From contig JBMYRC010000014.1 in NCBI GenBank assembly GCA_049601975.1, forward strand, positions 1 through 44,987: a stretch of DNA of 44,987 bases, written 5' to 3'. The DNA is from UBA6544 sp049601975 (GTDB lineage Bacteria; Pseudomonadota; Alphaproteobacteria; UBA8366). The position numbers and the translations under genes are program-made. This document shows, piece after piece, positions 7,891 to 16,821 of the stretch (position 1 is the first letter of the stretch; every line of letters begins with the position of its first letter). The notes beneath the pieces were generated by a model. The model did not search any database. It had not been told where the DNA came from and saw only the letters and a program-made list of their open reading frames with translations.

Positions 7891-9903
7891 TTACATGACA
7901 TGGCAAAGGCGCAGCGCGTCGTAAACGGCGGCAGCAATATTGCGACTGGCGACCGCGTCGCCAATCCGGTGTAATTCAAAGCCGTCGCCCTTCGGCTGCC
8001 GGGCGTCGGACAGTAACGTGTCGAGGTTGGTCACACCGTTATTGCCGGAATGTCCGCGCAGTGCATGATAGAGATCGTCCGCCGGAATGGTGCCGTGCTC
8101 GACGACGACTTGGTCCACCGTCCGCTCGACGACCTGACCCGTTGCTTCATTGGTGAAGGTCGCGGTCAATCGGTTGCCGTCCTTCGCAATACGGATCAGG
8201 CGGTGATCGAAGGTCATATTTACTCCGCCCTCGTAAATCTTCTGCTTCCAGATGGCGCGCTCCGCATAGGTCAGCTCGGCGGCCATCTCACCGTCGATTG
8301 AAACCAAAGCGGTTTTGGCGCCGGATGATGCGGCGTGTTCTGAACATTGTAGTGCCGGATGGCGGCCTGTGCCGTCATAGACCAGCACCTCTTCGCCAAC
8401 CGTGGCATTACCGGTCAGGAAGTCCCACGCGCTGGTGCAATGCTCGACGCCTTCCAGCCAATCCAAGTCCGGAATACCGCCGGTAGCGATAATGACGATA
8501 TCCGGATTCTCCGCAAGCACATCTTCCAACTCGGCGTATTGGCTCGTTCGCACATCGACGCCGAGGCGCTCGGCCTCATTGGCGCGCCAATCGACGATCC
8601 CCGCAAGGTCGGTTCGCCAGCTTGCTTGCACACCCATCAGGATCTGGCCGCCGAGTTTCGACGCCGCCTCAAACAAGACGACATGATGTCCGCGCTCACC
8701 CAGAACCCGTGCCGCTTCGAGGCCCGCTGGGCCACCGCCGACGACCACTGCTTTACGCCGTGGTCCGTTTGATGGTTGCACGGTTTGCGGCATCTTGGTC
8801 TCTCTACCGGTGGCTGGATTGTGCAGGCAGACCGGCCGTTGCGGTGACATACAATGGGTGGCGCCGACGCAGGGGCGAATTTCATCTTCGCGCCCGTCGG
8901 CCAGCTTGTTGACCAGATGCGGGTCCGCGATATGCGCGCGGGTCATCGCGACCATATCCAGCAATCCTTCCTGGATTGCATGGCGTGCGGTTGCGATATC
9001 GGTAATCCGCGCCGCGTGGAACACCGGCAAATTCACTTCACGCTTGAACGCACCGACCGATTGCAGCCACGGTGCGATGGGGGATGCCATGCCTGGCATG
9101 TTGTCGACCGCGAGGCCCAATAGCGTGTCCATGCGACCGTAATTACCGTTAAAAAAGTCGATATAGCCGGACCGCTCGAACACATGGGCGATCTCGATAC
9201 ACTCGTCTTGCGACAGGCCTTCCTGCATCGCTTCGTCAATGGCACAGCGAAAACCGACCAGGAAACCGTCCCCCGCTTGGCGGCGGATTTCCTCGAATAC
9301 CATCAAGCCAAATCGGCAACGATTTTCCAAAGAGCCGCCATAGGCGTCGGTGCGTTTGTTGGTGGCGGGGGAGAGAAATTGGCCGATCAGATGCGAGTTA
9401 CCTAGGGTCTCAATCCCGTCGAGCCCACCTTCCTTGCAGCGCCGCGCGGCCTGGCCGTACGCCTTCACCACACGCGCGATATCATCATCGTCCATTTCTT
9501 TCGGGAAACTGCGGTGAAGTGTCTCCCGAATGGCGGAGGGACCGATGGTCGGTAGCCAATGGCCCGCATACGGCTCGCCGCGCCGCCCCAGATGGGTGAT
9601 CTGGCACATGATGGCTGCGCCATGCTGATGTACCCGTTCTGAGAATTGGCTGAGATAGCGGATAACCTCATCATCGCCGACATAGAGTTGTTGGAAGACG
9701 GAAGGTGAATCCGGTGCCACGTTCGAGGAGCCGCCGAACATGGTGAGCCCGATCCCGCCCCGGGCTTTTTCCTCGTGATAGCGCTGATAGCGCTCCTTCG
9801 GCATACCGCCTTCTTCCAATCCGCACGCATGGCTGGTGCTCATGAAACGGTTTTTAAAGGTGAAGTGGCGGATAGTTAGCGGCTGGAAAAGAGGATCGGT
9901 CAT
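7891..9903 (-). CDS. FMN/FAD/Fe-S NADH:flavin oxidoreductase (TMADH / 2,4-dienoyl-CoA reductase family)
   Basis: A protein of about 670 residues with an OYE-type TIM barrel (FKNRF, ITHLGRRG, GNSHLIGQFLSPATN) and a C-terminal Rossmann domain (VVGGGPAGLEAARVLGERG). This is the architecture of trimethylamine dehydrogenase and FadH. Between the domains lies the cluster-binding segment. It reads C345-VGA-TH-C351 ... C359, so the second of the usual four Cys is Ala348 and the last spacer is shortened. Family members with CVGA at this place exist, so an altered Fe-S site is possible. ATG at 9903 gives the usual MTDPLFQPL start; an upstream in-frame ATG at 9927 is less likely. It is divergent from the selenoprotein gene and leads an operon with the VOC gene. 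Substrate unknown. Confidence 0.87.
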   Translation of the reverse strand: MTDPLFQPLTIRHFTFKNRFMSTSHACGLEEGGMPKERYQRYHEEKARGGIGLTMFGGSSNVAPDSPSVFQQLYVGDDEVIRYLSQFSERVHQHGAAIMCQITHLGRRGEPYAGHWLPTIGPSAIRETLHRSFPKEMDDDDIARVVKAYGQAARRCKEGGLDGIETLGNSHLIGQFLSPATNKRTDAYGGSLENRCRFGLMVFEEIRRQAGDGFLVGFRCAIDEAMQEGLSQDECIEIAHVFERSGYIDFFNGNYGRMDTLLGLAVDNMPGMASPIAPWLQSVGAFKREVNLPVFHAARITDIATARHAIQEGLLDMVAMTRAHIADPHLVNKLADGREDEIRPCVGATHCMSPQRPVCLHNPATGRETKMPQTVQPSNGPRRKAVVVGGGPAGLEAARVLGERGHHVVLFEAASKLGGQILMGVQASWRTDLAGIVDWRANEAERLGVDVRTSQYAELEDVLAENPDIVIIATGGIPDLDWLEGVEHCTSAWDFLTGNATVGEEVLVYDGTGRHPALQCSEHAASSGAKTALVSIDGEMAAELTYAERAIWKQKIYEGGVNMTFDHRLIRIAKDGNRLTATFTNEATGQVVERTVDQVVVEHGTIPADDLYHALRGHSGNNGVTNLDTLLSDARQPKGDGFELHRIGDAVASRNIAAAVYDALRLCHVM

Positions 9904-10010
9904 GGTTTCTGTCTTCAATGGTCGCATGAACTATATTCTGTATTAATATATGGAGCGCCACTCGGCTTCGCGGAGCCCCGTGGTCAATTGATAGTAGGGA
10001 GACGACTTCG
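9904..10010. promoter_or_regulatory. Divergent intergenic region, probable paired promoters
   Basis: This 107-nt gap separates two genes that point away from each other, the large flavin oxidoreductase and the PrdB/GrdB-like selenoprotein. It holds an AT-rich segment around 9930-9955 (TATTAATATATGG). On the plus side AGGGAG lies about 9 nt before the ATG at 10011. Shared control of both genes is an inference from layout; no specific operator was recognised. Confidence 0.4.
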
Positions 10011-11267
10011 ATGGCTCGTTTGGAAACAATACCGTCCAGCGAACAGAAAATGATGATCGAGCTCGATTGCTCCGGGTTCGAGGGACGCGAACCGTTCGTA
10101 GCACCGAAACCCATGAACGAGCGCCGTGTCGCTATCCTCTCGACCGCAGCGCTGAATATGCGTGGCGATGCAATATATGAACGGGATGCGACAGACTTCC
10201 GGGTGATACCGGGAGATGTAGATCCGGCGGATGTGGTGATGAGTCATGTCTCGGTAAATTTTGACCGGACCGGCTTCCAACAGGATTTGAACGTGTGCTT
10301 CCCAATTGAGCGGATGCATGAGCTGGCCGAAGAAGGGGTGATCGGCTCGGTCGGGAATTTTCATTTCACGGTCTCCGGCGCGGCGCATCCAAGCGATCTT
10401 GAGGCGTCCGCGCGGTCAATGGCAAAGACCATGAAGGACGACGGCGTCGATACCGTCCTTTTGGTTCCTATATGACCCAAATGCACGCGCGCCGTTGGCG
10501 GGCTTGGCGTTATATTCGAGGAAGAAGGGCTGGCGACGACACAGATCAGCCTGATTAGGATTCACACGGAAAAGACCAATCCACCGCGGGCACTCTGGGT
10601 ACCGTTTGAGCTTGGCCGGCCAATTGGTGTGCCGAACAATCCTGCCTTTCAAAAACGGGTGTTGATGGCGGCTCTGGCGTTGTTGGAGCGGGAGAGTGGT
10701 CCCGTGCTGGCGGATTATCCGGAAGACGTGCCAGAGGGAAACGACGCGGTGGGCGAGGATGAGATGACCGGCATGGTCTGTCCCATCGATCTGCCAAGTA
10801 TTCCCGATGCGAACGCGCCGGCAAGCGAACTTGGTCGTAAACTTCTGTCAGAGATGGACAGTCTGGCACCGTGGTACGAACTTGCTGTTCGGACACGCGG
10901 GCGCACCACTGTCGGACCGAGCGGCCTCGATATCAAGGATGCAGCAAAGTTCGTCGCAGCGTTCCTTGAAGATCAAGAAGCGCCTGCCCCTCGTGACGAC
11001 TTGTTGAAGGGGCGTGTTCTGAAACTCGCATATGAAGACATGAAGGCTTACTACACGGAAGCGATCACCGCGCAGCCTGGCTACGGGGCGAGCCTTCGGG
11101 TTGAGAATTGGCTATTCAACGAGACCGTCTTCGGTAAGACGCTGTGGACCTTGCGCGACATCTGTCGCGACAGCGACGACGAATATTACCAATATCTCGG
11201 CCGCAACTCGATCGTGCCGGACCGTCAGGTTGATTTGATGGAACGAGCGGCTCAAGTTGCTGAATAA
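10011..11267 (+). CDS. PrdB/GrdB-like selenoprotein (Sec155, U-P-K-C-T motif)
   Basis: Read through the TGA at 10473-10475, this is one 418-residue protein; the frame is identical on both sides (10629 and 10011 differ by a multiple of 3). The N-terminal half matches the glycine/sarcosine/betaine/D-proline reductase component B family. It contains VCFPIERMHELAEEGVIGS, then GVDTVLLVPI-U-P-K-C-T-RAVGGLG. Sec155 and Cys158 form the U-x-x-C-T redox motif of PrdB and GrdB. The Sec position resembles PrdB (about 240 residues), but here about 170 further residues follow, ending in a Trp/Tyr-rich block (NETVFGKTLWTLRD). A SECIS-like hairpin follows the UGA. The start ATG has AGGGAG before it. The next genes encode an EamA transporter and a flavin monooxygenase. 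A reductive role is inferred from the family; the substrate is unknown. Standard gene callers would split it in two. Confidence 0.88.
10473..10475 (+). other. In-frame UGA selenocysteine codon (Sec155)
   Basis: The TGA falls exactly where PrdB/GrdB-family proteins carry selenocysteine, four residues into V-P-I-U-P-K-C-T. Homology, frame and codon texture continue unbroken for a further 263 codons. The paralogue at 25692-26495 has Cys162 at this position. Confidence 0.88.
10476..10503 (+). promoter_or_regulatory. Predicted bacterial SECIS hairpin for the PrdB/GrdB-like gene
   Basis: Directly after the UGA, 10487-10493 (GCGCGCC) pairs with 10497-10503 (GGCGGGC) in a 7-step stem with one G-G mismatch, closing a GUU apical loop at 10494-10496. 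The loop begins 18 nt after the UGA and has G first. Both points fit the bacterial SECIS rule recognised by SelB: a small apical loop with a G in its first two positions, roughly 16-37 nt downstream. Confidence 0.75.
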
Positions 11268-11330
11268 TTCCGTCGTCATTTTGACGAGCCTTATGAGGAA
11301 GAGCCGCCACGGCGGCATGATTCTGTCCGA

Positions 11331-12194
11331 ATGACACCTGCCATTACATTTGCATTGCTAAGCTTAGCCGCCGCGGGTTGCCTGGATGTGACATTCAAAC
11401 GCTTCTCTCAGAAGGAACGTTCGCGGGGAATGTACGTTTTCGGCTGTGGGGTCGTCTGGCTCACGTTGCAGCTGATCTATTTAGCAGCGAATGACACGCA
11501 ACTGGTGTTCAATGAGACGACGGTTCTGTATGGGGTTGTGACTGGAATTCTTGTCGCTATGGCGAATATCCTGCTGATCGAAAGTCTTACATGCCTCGAC
11601 GTAAGCCTGGGCTCGATGATTTATCGGCTGAATACAATCGGTGTCGTGGCTATTTCGTTTATGCTCCTCTCGGAAGATGTCGGGGTCTTCAAGATATTGG
11701 GGATCGGCATTGGAATATTTGCGGTGGTGCTGCTTTACCGGCGGGCTGAAAACGGTGATGGAGAGATAGCCATACCTTTGCTCTTCCTCAGTATTGCCGT
11801 TGTAGCATCTATCTTTCGGGCGCTTTATGGTGTCGCTTCGAAATATGCGTTGGAACAAGGTGCAGTGCCAGAGGGCATGATGATCATTGCTGCTGGATGT
11901 TGGATCATCGGCGGCCTTATATACGCGGCCCTCCGCGAGCGACGCGTGCGAATGACCGGCAAGAAGGCGGTCTATTCTCTTATCTCGGGCACACTTGCTT
12001 TTGTTGTTGTGAACGCTCTGATCGAAGCTCTTCGGTTAGGGGAAGCTAGCGTCGTGGTGCCGGTTGCGAATTTGAGCTTTGCTGTCGCGATGGTGATATC
12101 GGTCGGTCTTGGTATGGAAGCTCTGTCGGGACGTAAGTACGTTGCTATAGGTTGTGCGATTCTATCGGTGTTTATGTTGGCGCAGACGGCTTAG
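11331..12194 (+). CDS. EamA/DMT-superfamily inner-membrane transporter
   Basis: A 287-residue, strongly hydrophobic protein with about ten predicted membrane segments in two halves. The first runs from ITFALLSLAAAGCL to IFAVVLLY, and the second from IPLLFLSIAVVASIF to the C-terminal AIGCAILSVFMLAQ. The internal repeat and the conserved ASVVVPVANLSFAVA stretch before the penultimate helix pair are typical of EamA/DMT exporters. These move small metabolites or toxic compounds across the inner membrane. It starts 63 nt after the PrdB/GrdB-like selenoprotein on the same strand and 44 nt before a flavin monooxygenase, so an operon is likely. It could import a substrate or export a product of that pathway. 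The substrate cannot be told from sequence. Confidence 0.82.
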   Translation: MTPAITFALLSLAAAGCLDVTFKRFSQKERSRGMYVFGCGVVWLTLQLIYLAANDTQLVFNETTVLYGVVTGILVAMANILLIESLTCLDVSLGSMIYRLNTIGVVAISFMLLSEDVGVFKILGIGIGIFAVVLLYRRAENGDGEIAIPLLFLSIAVVASIFRALYGVASKYALEQGAVPEGMMIIAAGCWIIGGLIYAALRERRVRMTGKKAVYSLISGTLAFVVVNALIEALRLGEASVVVPVANLSFAVAMVISVGLGMEALSGRKYVAIGCAILSVFMLAQTA

Positions 12195-12238
12195 GCGGTA
12201 TTCAACAGAGCTCTGAGATATCAAATAGGATAGGAAAT

Positions 12239-13084
12239 ATGGAATACGGCGTCACCATGTTCGTCACCGACTATTCGATCTCGGCGACGGAACTTGCTAT
12301 TGCGGTGGAGGAGCGCGGGCTCGACGCGTTGTTTGTACCGGACCACACGCATATTCCGGCCAGCCGGTCCTCTGACTTCGCGCGGGGCGGGGACTTGCCG
12401 GACGATTATATCCGCAATCACGATATGTTTGCGACACTGACGGCGGCTGCAGCCGTGACTACGCGGATTAGGCTTGGTACGGGGATCTGCTTGGTTGTCG
12501 AGCGCGATCCCATAATTACCGCCAAGCAGATTGCCAGCTTGGATCAAATCTCTGGCGGTCGGGTTGACTTCGGTATCGGTGGTGGTTGGAACCGCGAGGA
12601 GATGGAGAACCACGGCACGCCATGGAACCGCCGTTGGAAGATCGTGCGCGAACGCATCGAGGCAATAAAAGCGATCTGGACCCAAGACGAAGCGAATTAC
12701 GATGGTGAGTTCGTTAAATTTGATCCCATCTGGTCCTGGCCGAAACCGGTACAGAAGCCGCATCCGCCGATCCTCGTCGGCGGTGATGCACCGGGTACTT
12801 TCAAGCGCGTACTTCGTTATGGAGATGCTTGGTTTCCGTCCCTTGGTGGCAACGAGGCACCGACCGAGTTGAAGCAAGAACGGATAGCAGAGTTGGCGGC
12901 CCTAGCGAAGGAAGCGGGTCGAGATCCCTTTCCGATTACTACCAATGCCACCCCGCGAGACCAAAAGGCTATTGAGAAGTTGGCTGAGGCGGGGGTGACC
13001 CGCTGCCTGTTCGGTTTGAAAGCGGCCTCTGCAGATGAGGTCCTGCCGCGTCTCGACAAGCTAGTTCGTTTTCTCAATCTGTGA
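12239..13084 (+). CDS. LLM-class flavin-dependent oxidoreductase (TIGR03619-like)
   Basis: A protein of about 281 residues with the luciferase-like TIM barrel. Visible landmarks are ALFVPDHTHIP, IRLGTGICLVVERDP, the nucleotide-site segment SGGRVDFGIGGGWNREEM, and KPHPPILVGG. These subfamilies use F420 or FMN. Which cofactor is used here is not certain, and the bulk of characterised TIGR03619 proteins are from F420-producing actinobacteria. An upstream in-frame start exists inside the transporter gene, but ATG at 12239 has AGGA before it and matches the family N-terminus. It ends the group selenoprotein - transporter - monooxygenase. A related paralogue lies at 36586-37440. Confidence 0.87.
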   Translation: MEYGVTMFVTDYSISATELAIAVEERGLDALFVPDHTHIPASRSSDFARGGDLPDDYIRNHDMFATLTAAAAVTTRIRLGTGICLVVERDPIITAKQIASLDQISGGRVDFGIGGGWNREEMENHGTPWNRRWKIVRERIEAIKAIWTQDEANYDGEFVKFDPIWSWPKPVQKPHPPILVGGDAPGTFKRVLRYGDAWFPSLGGNEAPTELKQERIAELAALAKEAGRDPFPITTNATPRDQKAIEKLAEAGVTRCLFGLKAASADEVLPRLDKLVRFLNL

Positions 13085-13281
13085 AAATGCTTCTTTTGCG
13101 CTGCATCCAAACGACAACGGAAACTTTATACATCACTGGCAATGCGGCGGATTAAGGAAATTGTCTTTGCCGGTCTTTGAAAAAACTTTTCGGCGAATAG
13201 AGGCATAACGCTTCAGTTTTGCTGGTATGGATGCTCTCCTATTTGGCTTAGGGTTGTAACTCAGGTTAAGAAATGCACATG

Positions 13282-13295
13282 GTTCCATATGGAAC
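13282..13295. promoter_or_regulatory. Perfect 14-bp palindrome, candidate operator
   Basis: GTTCCATATGGAAC is a perfect inverted repeat 28 nt before the first gene of the dioxygenase-sulfatase operon. It sits in the 238-nt gap after the preceding monooxygenase gene (13085-13322), which otherwise holds nothing I recognise. Size, symmetry and position suit a dimeric repressor or activator; the shape recalls IclR-family sites. The regulator is not encoded in this window as far as I can see. Confidence 0.5.
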
Positions 13296-13322
13296 TAAAT
13301 AAGCTTGGACGGAGATTGGGAC

Positions 13323-14207
13323 ATGACTCCTGAAGAAATTTTATCGCATCCCGCGCGGGTTCTTTCCCAGGAACAGCGCGAGCACTATTTCGAGCATGGT
13401 TATGTCGGCGTCGAAAGCCTCGTGCCAGCCGATATTCTCAGCGAATTGGTGGATGTAACCAACGAATTTGTCGACGCGAGCCGCGCGGAAACCCAATCCG
13501 GCAATATCTTTGATATTGGACCGGGGCACAGCGCCGATACGCCGGTGCTGCGGCGATTGAAGCGGCCGGACGAACAACATGATGCTTATTGGCGCGTCGC
13601 GAAGGGTATTCTGGCGGATGTCGCGGCGGACATTGCGGGGCCGGACGTGGTGTTCCATCACTCAAAGCTGAACTTCAAATGGCCGGACGGCGACAGTACG
13701 GTGAAATGGCACCAGGACGCTCAGTTCTTCCCGCACACCAATTACAACGTCTTCACCATCGGCTGCTATTTGGCGGATACTGACATGTCGAACGGACCGC
13801 TCGCCATCGCGCGGGATAGTCACGATGGTCCCCTCTATGACCAATACGATGACGATGGGGAATGGACTGGAATGCTCAGCGACCGGGATGCGGCCACCGT
13901 CGATATGTCCAAGGTCGACTACCTGATGGGGGCGGCGGGATCGATCACGATCCATAATTGCCGCAGCCTACACTACTCACCATCGAGCACTTCGCCGCAG
14001 CCTCGGCCCCTGCTGCTTAATTGCTATACCTCGGCGGATGCAAAGCCCTATACGCCGCATCCCGATCCGTCGAAATACACTTATGAAGTGGTGCGCGGTA
14101 AACCCGCACGTTGGGCGCAACACGATCCGCGGCCATGCCAAATTCCGCCGGACTGGTCGGGTGGCTATACCTCTATCTTTGCGGCGCAGTCGGGTGAAGG
14201 CGACTGA
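13323..14207 (+). CDS. Phytanoyl-CoA dioxygenase (PhyH) family protein
   Basis: A 294-residue Fe(II)/2-oxoglutarate dioxygenase of the PhyH group. H130 and D132 in VKWHQDAQFF are the first two iron ligands. H217 in RSLHYSPSST is the distal His, and the following RP is at the usual 2-oxoglutarate contact. Bacterial PhyH proteins hydroxylate varied small molecules or lipids, so the family name does not give the substrate. GGAG about 8 nt before the ATG at 13323 supports this start over the in-frame TTG at 13305. It is the first gene of a compact run with 3-nt spacing to the next dioxygenase, and it lies just behind the palindrome at 13282-13295. Confidence 0.88.
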   Translation: MTPEEILSHPARVLSQEQREHYFEHGYVGVESLVPADILSELVDVTNEFVDASRAETQSGNIFDIGPGHSADTPVLRRLKRPDEQHDAYWRVAKGILADVAADIAGPDVVFHHSKLNFKWPDGDSTVKWHQDAQFFPHTNYNVFTIGCYLADTDMSNGPLAIARDSHDGPLYDQYDDDGEWTGMLSDRDAATVDMSKVDYLMGAAGSITIHNCRSLHYSPSSTSPQPRPLLLNCYTSADAKPYTPHPDPSKYTYEVVRGKPARWAQHDPRPCQIPPDWSGGYTSIFAAQSGEGD

Positions 14208-14210
14208 TCA

Positions 14211-15233
14211 ATGAAGGATGCGTCGTTTATAGTTGACGCGACTGCGTGGCGCGGCGCCAATTTCCAGAAGGCGCGTAGTTGGGTCTGTGCGCTCGACAAT
14301 ATTATGCGTGATGAAATTGTCGAAGCGACCAAGGCGCTGGGTCAGACTGACGTCCAAATCGTGGGAAAGGCAGACTTTTCATTGCCGGTTACGTCTGCTG
14401 TGCTTCGAAGTGCTTATGACGAGTTGGAATTCGGGCGGGGCTTCACCGTCATCGCCAATTTTCCCGTCGAACACCTTACCGTAGAGGAGGCGCGAATTGC
14501 ATATGCGGGCGTCGCCGCCTATCTGGGGGTGCCTATTGTACAGAATGGCGCCGCCGAACGAATGGTCGACGTTCGCGATATCGGCCGGGATTACAGTCAC
14601 CAGTCCAGGGGATATAGCGGAACCGCGCTTTTGCCGTTCCATACGGATGGTACTAAGGGCGAGCCGCAAATGCTTCACTATACGGGCCTGCTTTGTCTGG
14701 AGACGGCGTCAGAAGGTGGATTGAGTGCGATTGCGAGTGCGACCTCACTTTATAATGAGGTGCTCGCGCAGCGGCCTGACTTAATGCCCGCGCTTCTTCG
14801 TGGGTATCATCATCATCGCCAAGGAGATCATCCACCCGGTCATGCGCCGATTTCTGCTGAGCGAATTCCGGTTTTCAGTTTCAGCAATGGCCTGCTCCAT
14901 TGCCGATACAACCGCAATAATATGGAATGGGCGGCGCGCGAAGGCGCGGAAATAGAACCGTCTGATCTGGAAGCCTTTGACCGGATTGACAGTATTGTGT
15001 CGCGGGATGATTTCGCCTTGTCGATGAGTTTGCGAAAGGGCGACCTGCAAATTATTAACAATTCGGTCATCTTGCATTCTCGAAGTGAATATATCGATGC
15101 TCCGGATCGTAAACGCCATCTCCTGCGGCTTTGGCTCAATAATCCTCAGGCGCGACGGGATGGACATAATCTCGTCGAACTTTTTGCGTCACCTGAAAGC
15201 CGGTTCTCAGACAAGCCTTGGCGCGCGGTCTGA
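14211..15233 (+). CDS. TauD-like Fe(II)/2-oxoglutarate dioxygenase
   Basis: A 340-residue dioxygenase. The triad is H144 and D146 in LPFHTDGTKG and H289 in SVILHSRSEY, with R302/R306 in KRHLLRLWL as the likely 2-oxoglutarate anchor. The length and the HSRSEY and LRLWL blocks resemble the TauD/CAS-like branch that hydroxylates free or carrier-bound amino acids and related compounds. That branch assignment is tentative. It begins 3 nt after the PhyH gene, so the two dioxygenases are co-translated or nearly so and probably act on successive steps or alternative positions of one substrate. The sulfatase follows 59 nt later. Confidence 0.86.
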   Translation: MKDASFIVDATAWRGANFQKARSWVCALDNIMRDEIVEATKALGQTDVQIVGKADFSLPVTSAVLRSAYDELEFGRGFTVIANFPVEHLTVEEARIAYAGVAAYLGVPIVQNGAAERMVDVRDIGRDYSHQSRGYSGTALLPFHTDGTKGEPQMLHYTGLLCLETASEGGLSAIASATSLYNEVLAQRPDLMPALLRGYHHHRQGDHPPGHAPISAERIPVFSFSNGLLHCRYNRNNMEWAAREGAEIEPSDLEAFDRIDSIVSRDDFALSMSLRKGDLQIINNSVILHSRSEYIDAPDRKRHLLRLWLNNPQARRDGHNLVELFASPESRFSDKPWRAV

Positions 15234-15292
15234 AAATGACTGGGTAGACAGTGCCGTCGGTTTCGCTACTTCCTTGTGCGGAGGTGCGTTTC

Positions 15293-16819
15293 ATGGCCAA
15301 GAAAATCCTGCTTATCACAACGGACCAGCAGCGATACGATTCGCTTGGCTGCACCGGCGGCGGCATTGCGAAGACGCCGGTCCTCGATAATTTGGCGCGC
15401 GACGGAATTATCTACAGGCAAGCGCGCAACCAGTGTCCGGTTTGCATGCCGGCCCGCTCCACCATCCTGACTGGCCAGCACATTCGCATGCACGGTGTGA
15501 CCTCCAACGGCATTCCTCTGCCCGCCGACCACCCGAGCCTGGCGCATGAGCTAAAATCCGCGGGATACAGCACGGCCTTGATCGGCAAGGCGCATTTCGA
15601 ACCGCATGCGGCGAAGACGTTCTTCGAGAATACGGCGGCGGGTGAGGATAATGTCGGCCCGCATCGCGGCTTCGACCATATGGAGCTGACCGGCCACACG
15701 GGGCGGGCGGGACGGTCGTTGTTCCACTATCCAAAATGGTTGGCGCAGAATCATCCAGATGACGTTGCGGGTTTTCACGAATATACCAGCGGCGGCAATC
15801 CGAGCGCGCGCGGCGGTGGCGATACCGGGGCACCACAAGTCTCGCACAATCCCATCGACCCGGAGAACTACCACACCGATTGGACGGCGCGGCGCACTCT
15901 CGATTGGCTGGGCGCGCGGGAAGACGATGAGAATTGGTTTTGCTGGATGAGTTTTCCGGACCCCCATCACCCGTGGGATGTCCCGGACGCAGCGCGCAAG
16001 CGTTTTGATTGGCGGGACCTGGAATTGCCGGCCGGCTATCCCGGAAGTCGCGAGAAATGCGAAGAGATATTGGCCAAAAAGCCATGGCACTGGTTGGCGT
16101 GGTATCGGGGTGAGGCGCAGCTCAACTTCGAAGTGCCGCCCGCGTACGTGCCCGCCGACACGACGGCGGACCAAATCCGCGAAGTGAACGCCATTGTCCA
16201 TGCCAAGAACGAGTTGATCGACGAGGCCGTCGGGCGGGTGATGACCTATCTCGAGACGCGCGGCTGGGACGCGGAGACGGAGATATTCTTCACCACCGAC
16301 CACGGCGAATTACAGGGCGACTTCGGCATGCTGTTCAAGGGCCCGTACCACGTCGACGCGCTGACCAAGGTGCCGTTGATCTGGCGCCCGGCCCCCGCCG
16401 ACGGCATCGCCCCCGCCGACTTGCCGGAGCCGGTCGGCCACCTCGATATTGCCCCGACCATTCTCGCCGCCGCTGGCCTCGATATTCCAGAGGTCATGCA
16501 AGGTCGCCCGTTGCCGAGAACGCCCGGTGACGGATCTCGCGAGCGGGTGGTGACAGAGTGGATTGACACCTATGACGGTAACGAGATCGTCATGCGCACG
16601 ATGGTCCGCGACGACTATTTGGTTACGGCCTACGAGAAGACAAATCGCTACGACGGCAGCGAGGGCGAACTTTATGCCCTTGCCGACGATCCGCAGCAAT
16701 GGCGCAATCTCTGGAGCGACCCGGGGGCAGCCACGATTAAATCCGATCTCCTTGCCGACATGCGGGACAATGTTCCCGATGGGCGTGAGGAACCACTTGA
16801 AAAAATTGCACCGGTGTAA
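15293..16819 (+). CDS. Sulfatase / alkaline-phosphatase-superfamily hydrolase, Cys-type
   Basis: A 508-residue sulfatase. The activation motif is C51-M-P-A-R55 within CPVCMPARSTILTGQ. In this family the Cys is converted to formylglycine by FGE or an anaerobic maturase. The N-terminal TTDQQRYD supplies a metal ligand, and TTDHGELQGD near residue 345 supplies the rest of the Ca/Mn site. KGPYHVDALTKVPLIW follows, as in choline-sulfatase and phosphonate-monoester-hydrolase relatives. The ATG at 15293 has GGAGG 8 nt before it; an earlier in-frame start at 15251 has none. There is no signal peptide, so the enzyme is cytoplasmic. It may release sulfate from the compound oxidised by the two dioxygenases. 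No maturase gene was seen nearby. Confidence 0.9.
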   Translation: MAKKILLITTDQQRYDSLGCTGGGIAKTPVLDNLARDGIIYRQARNQCPVCMPARSTILTGQHIRMHGVTSNGIPLPADHPSLAHELKSAGYSTALIGKAHFEPHAAKTFFENTAAGEDNVGPHRGFDHMELTGHTGRAGRSLFHYPKWLAQNHPDDVAGFHEYTSGGNPSARGGGDTGAPQVSHNPIDPENYHTDWTARRTLDWLGAREDDENWFCWMSFPDPHHPWDVPDAARKRFDWRDLELPAGYPGSREKCEEILAKKPWHWLAWYRGEAQLNFEVPPAYVPADTTADQIREVNAIVHAKNELIDEAVGRVMTYLETRGWDAETEIFFTTDHGELQGDFGMLFKGPYHVDALTKVPLIWRPAPADGIAPADLPEPVGHLDIAPTILAAAGLDIPEVMQGRPLPRTPGDGSRERVVTEWIDTYDGNEIVMRTMVRDDYLVTAYEKTNRYDGSEGELYALADDPQQWRNLWSDPGAATIKSDLLADMRDNVPDGREEPLEKIAPV

Positions 16820-16821
16820 CC

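Noticed and set aside
10629..11267. Separate 212-residue gene starting at ATG 10629
   Set aside because: It is in the same frame as the upstream part and continues its family domain; no ribosome site precedes it. It is the C-terminal part of the selenoprotein.
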